A stretch of 64,000 nucleotides of DNA, taken from the NCBI GenBank assembly GCA_000711775.1, contig ARYC01003589.1, positions 1 through 64,000 on the forward strand, given 5' to 3'. This document shows positions 54,701 to 64,000 of the stretch, one piece after another; the first letter of the stretch is position 1; each line of letters opens with the position of its first letter. The stretch is from Oxytricha trifallax (Eukaryota > Ciliophora > Spirotrichea > Sporadotrichida > Oxytrichidae). Position numbers and translations under genes: made by a program. The notes beneath the pieces are model-generated. The model searched no databases, had not been told where the DNA came from, and saw nothing but the letters and a program-made list of their open reading frames with translations.

Positions 54701-57700
54701 TGAATAAGAGAATTTAAGAATGTATCTAGGCTTGTTTAATATGTTGTGAATAAAACTTTATCAAGCAATTAAAAGATTTTCCAATGACCTTAACTTGAAA
54801 CAGAACTTTCATTCCATGACATTAGTTATATTTGACCTTATATATTTCATGTCTTTTTTGCTCTTACATACATTACTACTCTCCATTTAAAAAGAAGTAG
54901 CTATAGTTTTAAAACAATTGAGAAGAGTATTTCAGAATATTTTAGAAATGCTTTCTTTTAATTTTCACATGACATAAACATTCAAATCTCTATTTTGAAA
55001 GATTTTGAGTGCTTCTCGTCACTATAAATAAAAGTGCAAAGATAAAACAATGTTGCTAATTTAAATTTAAAGAAGGCGTTGCTGTTCATTTCAGGCGAAT
55101 CGAAGTCATAGGCTTTATAATTACTAGTGAATTGGAGCTTTTACGAAATCATTAATTAAATGAATCGTATCCAACTTTCTCTCTCTCTCTCAATCGCTCT
55201 GTCGATTTGGAATTTCAATAACAAGGTATCCATCTTTATTTTGAGTGTTAATTATGCAGAAATTGCAAAAGGGATGGCTCATAAGATATTCATAGAAAAA
55301 TAGGATCAGTTAGTACGTTTCAATACCAATTTAAGCTCTAATAACCTTGACTCTTACTAAACCTAGACACTTTTATTTTACTATGATTAATATTTCACTG
55401 CTCTCACCTTTCAACTAATTACGCTTATTAAGTTCTTCTCTAATTATAGCTTAAAAAGCTTCACAATTAATCTTTGAAAGCAAACCTTTTTGTTGAAGTC
55501 TTTGAGAATCATAAGTAAATTTGTCTCCTTTCAAATATTTGAAAAGAGCTCAACTTAATGCTGCTTTGAGCAAGCATCACCATTTTAAGTTTATAACTTT
55601 CCATCAGAAATTTGCCTTATTACCTGCAATCAATTTTAATCTGACAAAGATTTATTCATTTATCAAGTTCTTCCTTTGACAAAAATACAGAGAACGCCTA
55701 ATAATCTCTATTTGATTTTGTACATGGTGGTTGGTAATTGAATTAAACATTTTGAATAAGAGAATTTAAGAATGTAGCTACTAGGCTTGTTTAATATGTT
55801 GTATAAAAATTAATCAACAAAAAAAGACAACCAACTGAAAAACAAATCTCATTCCATGACATAAGGTATATTTGACCTTATATATTGCATGTCATTTTTG
55901 CTCTTACATACATTACTACTCTCCATTTAAAAGAAGTAGCTATAGTTTAAAACAATTGAGAAGAGTATTTCAGAATATTTTAGAAATGCTTTCTTTTAAT
56001 TTTCACATGAATAAACATTCAAATCTCAATTTTGAAAGATTTTGAGTGCTTCTCGTCACTATAAATAAAAGTGCAAAGATAAAACAATGACGCTAATTAA
56101 AATTTAAAGAAGCCGTTGCTGTTCATTTCAGGCGAATCGAATCATAGGCTTTATAATTACTAGTGAATTCAAGCTTTTACGAAATCATTAATTAAATGAA
56201 TCGTATCCAACTTTCTCTCTCTCTCAATCGCTCTGTCGATTTGGAATTTCAATAACAAGGTATCCAACTTTAATTTGAGTGTATGCAGAAATTGCAAAAG
56301 GAAGGGCTCATAAGACATTCATAGAAAATAGGATCAGTTAGTACGTTTCAATACCAATTTAAGCTCTAATGCCCTTGAATCTTACTAAACCTAAACAATT
56401 TTATTTAACTATGATTAATATTTCGCTGCTCTCACCTTTCAACTAACTACGCTTATTAAGTTCTTCTCTAATTATAGCTTAAAAAGCTTCACAATTAATC
56501 TTCGAAAGCAAACCTTTTTGTTGAAGTCTTTGAGAATCATAAGTAAATTTGTCTCCTTTCAAATATTTGAAAAGAGCTCAACTTAATGCTGCTTTGAGCA
56601 AGCATCACCATTTAAGTTTATAACTTTCCATCAGAAATTTGCCTTATTACCTGCAATCAATTTTAATCTGACAAAGATTCATTCATTTATCAAGTTCTTC
56701 CTTTGACAAAAATACAGAGAACGCCTAATAATCTCAATTTGATTTTGTACATGATGGTTGGTAATTGAATTAAACATTTTGAATAAGAGAATTTAAGAAT
56801 GTATCTAGGCTTGTTTAATATGTTGTGAATAAAACTTTATCAAGCAATTAAAAGATTTTCCAATGACCTTAACTTAAAACAGAACTTTCATTCCATGACA
56901 TAAGTTATATTTGACCTTATATATTGCATGTCTTTTTTGCTCTTACATACATTACTACACTCCATTTAAAAAGAAGTAGCTATAGTTTTAAAACAATTGA
57001 GAAGAGTATTTCAGAATATTTTAGAAATGCTTTCTTTTAATTTTCACATGACATAAACATTCAAATCTCTATTTTGAAAGATTTTGAGTGCTTCTCGTCA
57101 CTATAAATAAAAGTGCAAAGATAAAACAATGTTGCTAATTTAAAATTAAAGAAGGCGTTGCTGTTCATTTTAGGCGAATCGAAGTCATAGGCTTTATAAT
57201 TACTAGTGAATTGAAGCTTTTACGAAATCATTAATTAAATGAATCGTATCCAACTTTCTCTCTCTCTCAATCGCTCTGTCGATTTGGAATTTCAATAACA
57301 AGGCATCCATCTTTATTTTGAGGTTAATTATGCAGAAATTGCAAAAGGGAGGGCTCATAAGATATTCATAGAAAAATAGGATCAGTTAGTACGTTTCAAT
57401 ACCAATTTAAGCTCTAATACCCTTGACTCTTACTAAACCTAAACACTTTTATTTAACTATGATTAATATTTCGCTGCTCTCACCTTTCAACTAACTAAGC
57501 TTATTAAGTTCTTCTCTAATTATAGCTTAAAAAGCTTCACAAATAATCTATGAAAGCAAACCTTTATGTTGAAGTCTTTGAGAATCATAAGTAAATTTGT
57601 CTCCTTTCAAATATTTGAAAAGAGCTCAACTTAATGCTGCTTTGAGCAAGCATCACCATTTTAAGTTTATAAATTTCCATCAGAAATTTGCCTTATTACC

Positions 57701-58519
57701 TGCAATCAAGTTTAATCTGACAAAGATTTATTCATTTATCAAGTTCTTCCTTTGACAAAAAAACAGAGAACGCCTAATAATCTCAATTTGACTTTGTACA
57801 TGATGGTTGGTAATTAAATTAAACATTTTGAATAAGAGAATTTAAGAATGTAGCTAGGCTTGTTTAATATGTTGTGAATAAAACTTTATCAAGCAATTAA
57901 AAGATTTTCCAATGACCTTAACTTGAAACAGAACTTTCATTCCATGACATAAGTTATATTTGACCTTATATATTGCATGTCTTTTTTGCTCTTGCATACA
58001 TTACTACTCTCCATTTAAAAAGAAGTAGCTATAGTTTTAAAACAATTGAGAAGAGTATTTCAGAATATTTTAGAAATGCTTTCTTTTAATTTTCACATGA
58101 CATAAACATTCAAATCTCTATTTTGAAAGATTTTGAGTGCTTCTCGTCACTATAAATAAAAGTGCAAAGATAAAACAATGTTGCTAATTTAAAATTAAAG
58201 AAGGCGTTGCTGTTCATTTTAGGCGAATCGAAGTCATAGGCTTTATAATTACTAGTGAATTGGAGCTTTTACGAAATCATTAATTAAATGAATCGTATCC
58301 AACTTTCTCTCTCTCTCTCAATCGCTCTGTCGATTTGGAATTTCAATAACAAGGCATCCATCTTTATTTTGAGTGTTAATTTTGCAGAAATTGCAAAAGG
58401 GATGGCTCATAAGATATTCATAGAAAAATAGGATCAGTTAGTACGTTTCAATACCAATTTAAGCTCTAATGCCCTTGACTCATACTAAACCTAGACACTT
58501 TTATTTTACTTTGATTAAT
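51724..58519. repeat. Tandem array of a ~1.04-kb unit, six full copies plus a half copy
   Basis: The marker cttacatacattactactc recurs at 51,724, 52,770, 53,817, 54,863, 55,903, 56,942 and (one mismatch) 57,991, giving periods of 1046, 1047, 1046, 1040, 1039 and 1049 bp. The seventh copy stops at about 58,519. Copies differ by scattered substitutions and small indels; the copy beginning 54,863 has a rewritten ~50 bp near 55,800. Each unit contains a CT run (tctctctctctc) of varying length and no long ORF; the best is ~65 codons from atgaatcgtatccaac using TAA/TAG as Gln. Looks like germline satellite DNA; it ends 140 bp before the CLU gene. Confidence 0.93.
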
Positions 58520-58662
58520 ACCATAATTGTTTCGAACACCAAGTCAAGCGTCTAAACGATTATACCGAGTTAGCAGAGCTTAACTTTACTTTTATAGTTT
58601 ACACATTTTTAATTCTTATTTTTAATGCTCATTTATTCTTAATTTTCGAGTTTTCTATTTAA

Positions 58663-61600
58663 ATGTTTAACCTTGAAGAAGACAACAAGATATACATGAA
58701 AGCTGGTAAAACTTAAATATGACTTAATTTTGTAACAAACATTTGTTGTATAGATAAATACGATGACAAAGTTGCCAGACAACATATTAGAAGAGAAAAA
58801 GATATTTTGAATAGCCCCCCAGTGCTTTCAGTACAAACCGAAGCTGGCTTGAATGCAGTTGGAATTAATCAATAATTGGCAGACTAAGCTCATAGTGATT
58901 AATATTGCATAATACATTTTATCTAATTATTTTTATATTTATTTTATTTAAAATTAAGTTTTTATTCACAATAGCAAGAACTCAATTTATATAAATCAAC
59001 TTAATTAAGATTGAATTATAAAATGAATATCCGGAATAAATAAAAATATATTAAATAAAATCTAGATAATATTCTTAAACCTTAATGAATTATTTGTTTT
59101 TTAAATGAGGAAGATGCAGCTCAAGTAGAGGGACAGCAAACCCCCAAATAATCTTTGAATCCTTATGAAGAGAAATATTTTAATAAATATTATAAATAAA
59201 TATGATTTAATACTCTATCATTCATTGATTAATGTTTATCATAATATATAAATTGAGAAATTGAAGAAGAGTTACGAAGATTTCAGGGCAATCATCGAGA
59301 AGGAATCAAAGAAGGAAATTCCACTCCCAGAAAAGAACGGTCAGCACTTGCTTAAGGATCTATTCAAAAACCCGATTGAGAAGGAAATGAATAAAGCACA
59401 GCATATTAAATGCGTTGAAAACATCCAATTCTCAGTTTATCATTATAAATGTACTATTAGAAGCAAATATATAAATTATTCCCCGAACTTAGAAATATTC
59501 ATCAAATTCAATGTTAAAAGTGTACAATTTCCTAAAATAAATAGAAATATATTACAACATTTTTATAAAGTTTTCAACCCAGTACCAGCATATCGTAGAT
59601 TAGTTGGTGATTTGTTCTACTTGGTAGTGAAAACTCTTGATCATGGCGATGTAGGTATTACTTGCTGTGTAAATGGAATTTTTAAAAACGATAATATTGA
59701 GAAATCATAATTTCAACCCAACCCTTCAACAAAATCAAACCCTTTTCAACAACATTAATCAGTTTAATATTTCCATATTGTACTAGAGAGTTGAATGATG
59801 TCACTTTGGTAAATTAGGAATTTAATTTAAATATTAAACAACATTCCAAATTTATATGATACTTTGGTTGGATGTATCCATTAGATTTCTCAAACTTTTG
59901 GCAAGAATCTTACTTAAAATTTATTAAACCCACTATTTTTACTGAATCAATTTTGAATACTGAGCCCTACTTTTTGACTCAACCTCCCCTTCCAGTTCAT
60001 CTTATAGAAGTATGTATACTTAGTTTTTTGACAGGATAACTTAAACCTGAAAAGAATGACTTTGAAAGCAAGATGAATCAGCTTCAACTTTAGTACCACT
60101 TTATAATTATAAACCCATATAAAAAACAAATTTAATCTTTAAAATTATAAAGTCAATATACTGTATTAAGTTAAATTTTATTTAATAAATTTATGCTAAA
60201 TTAGAAAGATAATTATGATATTTAAGTATAAAGAAGTAATAATTTTAACAAAAAACTAAAAATGATAACTCAATTTCGTAACTATTAAATTCTTTGTATT
60301 TATTTAATTTAAATTAAATTAAATTTTTTCTTTTTTATCATAGTAAAAATTTTCATTGTGAATTTATTGATTCTCCAAGGAAAGTTTAGTTCAAAGAATC
60401 TAAAGAGATAGAGCAATCTAAAAAGTATACAATGATTTCTATACTTTTTATATTTAGATACTATTCTCGCATACATATTTATATAATTATATAATGAATA
60501 AATATTTATATTACAGTCAAGGGTGCTTAGGCTATTGTTAACGGCAACTTAATGCCCCTAAACCCCAACGAGACCGAGAAGCAACAGGTATTCGTGTACA
60601 ACTACATTTTCTTTAGTTATGCAATTGATTTGATTGATTCCTTCAGAGATTTAACTAGCACTGAAAACAACCCCAGTTTCACCCAAGCCAACCATGATAT
60701 TAAAATCATTAAAAATCATTCAATTATAATTATTGTAAAAATTCCTTAATAATAATTAGAGATATCATGGGATGGAGATAATTACAGATTATCGATGTCG
60801 AAGGCTTGCATTTACTGGCTACTTGCCTTGTCAACTACAGAGGTCAAATAAATTATTTCAAGCATTAATTTAAATTCAATTTTTATGACTTATTTAATTA
60901 TAAATTATTTATTAAGTATGGATCAGTTGATGAGAATAAGACTATCTATATGAATGTTTAAATAAAATCTTTATTAACGCAATATTTTTTTTAATTAATA
61001 TTAAATATGATTTTATATAGAAAAATTAATGTTATAATATGATTGAGTACAATAAAGTACTTGAGGAGGAAAAATCTAAAGATGTATTTTAATTTTATTT
61101 TTCTTTGAGAGAATATTAAGAAATTAAAGGAATTCGACAGGTTAATAATTAATTTTTTCCATATTACTTATGAAATAATTAAAATTAACCAAAATCCTAT
61201 TCAAAACGATTATTATAAAAAAATAGTTATAATTTGTTTACAAGTTAATGAAGGAAGCACCAAAGTTCACCTTCAACACAAATGTATTTAAAAACGTGAA
61301 ATTCGCTCACTCAGAAGAAGAAATCAAGAAAGATGAAACAATTAGTAGAAGAACTAGCTAAGTTCTTATATATCCTTGGTTAAATGTAAAATTTATAAAA
61401 ATATTTTATAGTAAAATTGCCAATTTTTCATTGACACTATGATAATGAAATAAAAAACAAAAATATTCTATATCTCTCTCTTTTGCTTAGAGCAAGCATT
61501 CCACTCACATTGAATCAACATGAGATACTTGGGAGCAGTTGCTGAATCAATCAAAGACAAGGAACTCAATCACTTAAAAACACTCATCGAGAGAGAAATT

Positions 61601-63639
61601 GTCTTCAGATCTGCTAAGCATATTTTCAATGATGTAATGGGGATTCATTATATAGATAAAGACTATACCTGAGCATATCATTTAAAAGATTACAGAGTAT
61701 ATTATTGATTAACAGAGAAAGCTCAGATACCTATCTATCATCAACTATCAGCCACTTGTTTAACGTTCTCTTGGCTCCCTACACTCTCTTAGACAACTTG
61801 AATGACGGTAAATTAGTATTCGAAGATTAAACTATTCAAAATATAGTAACTTGATATCCCATATATAGAGTTACTCTCAAATCATGTATTAGATTTCAAT
61901 GATTCAATTCACTAGTTATATAGAAATTAACTGTATTTACTATTTTACATATTCAAAACCAAATCAGACCATCACCCCAAGCATCACAATTAAAAACAGA
62001 TAAAGTCGAGGAATAAGTACAAGAAGAAGATAAACCTGAAGCTTAGGATGCTGATGCCAAATAATCAATGTCTAAGTTTAAAAAGAAAAAGCTTAAGAAG
62101 AAGCAAAATAAAGTTAATTATAGTATTGCTAAGAGAAAATATATTTATATATATTGAAATCTACGATTAATTGATTGATAAAATTATACAAATATAATAG
62201 TTTATTAGTATTTTTTAAATAAAAATAATAAGGAAGGTTCTCAACCAGCTGACAAGAAAACAGTGAAGAGTGATTCAATAATTAATAAAAAGAGTAAAAT
62301 TTAATTTAATCCTAGTGAAATGCTCTTAAAGTAAAACCCTGAATTATAAAACTTCTCGATCGATGAACTTTTAAAGTTATATATCCATAACTTGATAAAA
62401 TGAATATTAATGAAGCCATCTGAGTTATATGTGAGAATTAGATATGTTGCTCTAAAGAGATTCAATTAAGAGAAAATGTAAGTATATTTAAGAGTAAAAA
62501 TGCTAACTATAAATTGTAATTATTAAGAGATCTATCATATAAACTCAGTAAAAGTAATTACTTAGAATAATTTACTCATTAAAGTTTAAGCCACAATTAC
62601 AGAGATTACATTTTGGATAACGATGTCAACACATTGCTTAATATACTGTCTCAACAAATCACCAATGAAAATATCAGATAAGCTCAATTATTACGTATAC
62701 TTTTCGTATTGACATGAAAAAAATACTTATTATTTTTCCAGTATAATTGCTATTTGAAAGAAGAAAGTTTAACAACAGTAAGCTTAATTAACTGCAGATC
62801 AATTAACTAATAATTATCCTAGAAGCATATACTATAAATATGCAAATATAGTTAGTGAAATTGCTGAGATTTACCCTGTACTTAAACATTTAGAACTCTA
62901 AAATAACGATGTAAGGTAGAGTGTAATATGCATCCTTACATAAATTAAAATCAACATTTAGATTTTCCAAGCTAAATAAGCCTACAAAGATGGAATCTTT
63001 GAAAATCGAATAAATTTATGTACACTTAACTATGATTGACTGAACTCTCCTCATAAGTAATAAATTCGCTATTGTAAATTACTGGACCCATGAATAAAGA
63101 TGTCGCATAATGTATCTCCAAATTGGCAAGTATCCAATTCAAATTTGGCGATTTCCTCTAAGCTATCGAACTTCAAACTAAAAAATGAAATTATTAAAAT
63201 AATAACATGAATGACCACCCATAAACTGCCTACAGCTATTTAAACTTAGCATTATATCACCATACATGTGGCTACTTCAGCAAGAAATTAAAATATATTA
63301 TCGAATAACTATCAAATAGTAATAGAGCTTTGAACATCCTCAAGATTTGCAGTCATAAATATATTAACTTCATAGAGGCATTATCAACATTTTGAGCATT
63401 TCCATGCTGCCATTATTGTAACAATTAGATTGAAAGTCTCTAAAGAAACATCAACCTCTTTGGAGAGAATCACTGAATAATCAAGAATTATTCTATCTTC
63501 AACTAAATGCTTTCAGAAAGGCTTTAGATAACGAAGAAAAAACATAAATATAATAAATAAATATTGATATCAATAGTAACCAAAGCAAAAGCCATAACCC
63601 AGTCAAGAATAGATTTAAATAATAATTCAATAAACAGTG
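58663..63639 (+). CDS. CLU: CLU (clustered mitochondria protein) gene in many MDSs
   Basis: Role (known family): CLU/CLUH is a large cytosolic RNA-binding protein needed for mitochondrial distribution and translation of mitochondrial-protein mRNAs. Seen: NPVPAYRRLVGDLFYLVVKT and DHGDVGITCCVNG (59,575-59,680, start of the CLU region), AIVNGNLMPLNPNETEKQQV then FVYNYIFFSYAIDLIDSFRD (60,530-60,650), DVEGLHLLATCLVNYRG (60,797), KYGSVDENKTIYMN (60,915), NMRYLGAVAESIKDKELNHL and EIVFRSAKHIFNDV (61,520-61,635), DTYLSSTISHLFNVLLAPYT (61,720), Lys-rich linker (62,080), and a TPR-like end YLNLALYHHTCGYFSKKL (63,240), LQRNINLFGENH (63,438), NAFRKALDNEEKTQ (63,507). Stop TGA near 63,637 (approximate). 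Odd: TGA 61,511-61,513 replaces the Gly codon of the conserved HGINMRYLG. Confidence 0.85.
58706..58753 (+). other. 48-bp intron near the CLU start
   Basis: GTAAAACT...TTGTATAG. Removal gives KIYMKADKYDDKVARQHIRR in frame. Confidence 0.7.
59202..59253. other. 52-bp IES in CLU, pointer ATAAAT
   Basis: ATAAAT at 59,196-59,201 and 59,248-59,253; removal joins KYFNKYYKQI to EKLKKSYEDFRA in frame. Confidence 0.72.
59439..59573. other. 135-bp IES in CLU, pointer AGTTT
   Basis: AGTTT at 59,434-59,438 and 59,569-59,573; removal joins KCVENIQFSV to FNPVPAYRRLVG in frame. Confidence 0.78.
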
Positions 63640-63819
63640 ATAAAGCTAGAAGCATTAGAACAGGTGGCAGTCTCAATCACAGACTTTAAAATAAACATTA
63701 ATTCAGGCATAAGAATAAAGCCCAATCCGCTCAAAGACTGTTGAGACTAATTTAATTAAAATTCTATGTCTATTTTAAATATAGAATCTTAATTCTATTT
63801 TATATACTACTCTAAATTA

Positions 63820-64000
63820 AGGTCCCGTACTTGTGATTGCATTTTTAGAGCTTTCCCTGGCCAAAGCATCAGCCAACTTATTTTGCTCTCTTTCAATGTA
63901 GTCTAAGTTCATTGTCTCAAATTTGAATGCAAGTGAATGCACCAATAATTCTTTCTATCTTTAATTCGTTAAAGTTTTAAGTCCTGGCAACACCTTTTAT
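63820..64000 (-). CDS. C-terminal part of an RNase H-like protein (continues past the window)
   Basis: The minus strand reads PGLKTLTNQRQKELLVHSLA, FKFETMNLDYIEREQNKLAD, ALARESSKNAITSTGP. The YIEREQNKLADALA segment is the hallmark C-terminal motif of RNase H type I domains (REQNxxADxLA). Such domains occur in cellular RNase H and in reverse-transcriptase polyproteins; the window does not show which. The frame stays open beyond 63,820 into the CLU 3' region, so the true end is uncertain. Confidence 0.65.

Noticed and set aside
51724-58519. CRISPR array or multigene family
   Set aside because: The period is ~1.04 kb with no short repeat/spacer pattern and no long ORF.

Overview
The window looks like germline (micronuclear) DNA of a stichotrich spirotrich ciliate, closest in style to Oxytricha/Sterkiella. 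Four things point there. Conserved proteins read through only if TAA and TAG are glutamine and TGA is stop. Genes are broken into short coding blocks (MDSs) separated by AT-rich internal eliminated sequences (IESs), and many boundaries carry short direct repeats (pointers) that restore the frame when one copy is kept. One complete and one partial TBE transposon end in G4T4/C4A4 telomere-like repeats. Large non-coding, satellite and foldback regions lie between the genes.

Layout. 1-3,512: part of a decayed TBE transposon with a small foldback element inside. 4,278-8,306: a second, strongly diverged element with the TBE gene set and order (transposase, 22-kDa-type protein, zinc-finger/kinase) but ordinary 31-bp inverted repeats instead of telomeric ends. 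8,570-11,890: an MMS19-like gene. 11.9-20.3 kb: AT-rich sequence with no gene seen, holding several inverted-repeat elements. 21.0-28.2 kb: a tandem GH31 alpha-glucosidase-like gene in which about 5 kb of MDSs is inverted relative to the flanking MDSs; a 10-bp pointer in inverted orientation supports one junction. 28.7-32.3 kb: a class II HMG-CoA reductase gene with a 640-bp palindromic IES. 32.8-34.4 kb: a gene of unknown function with four clear IESs. 35.6-37.7 kb: a small unknown gene and a SPIRAL1/Jupiter-like gene. 38.5-40.2 kb: a p24 (emp24/TMED) cargo receptor. 40.65-42.13 kb: a kelch-BTB gene. 42.5-48.6 kb: a Q/N/S-rich gene interrupted by a complete 3.93-kb TBE. 48.8-51.2 kb: an Asn-rich gene interrupted by a 618-bp palindrome. 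51.7-58.5 kb: a tandem array of a ~1.04-kb unit. 58.7-63.6 kb: a CLU (clustered mitochondria) gene. 63.8 kb to the end: the tail of an RNase H-like gene on the minus strand.

The genes do not form an operon or pathway. In this type of organism each would normally end up on its own small somatic chromosome after DNA elimination. The common theme is insertion followed by removal: the TBE and two large palindromes lie inside coding sequence, and keeping one copy of their target duplication leaves an open frame. Several ORFs also carry one-base frameshifts, some in homopolymers, and isolated in-frame TGAs. These may be assembly errors or allele decay, so exact CDS ends are approximate.
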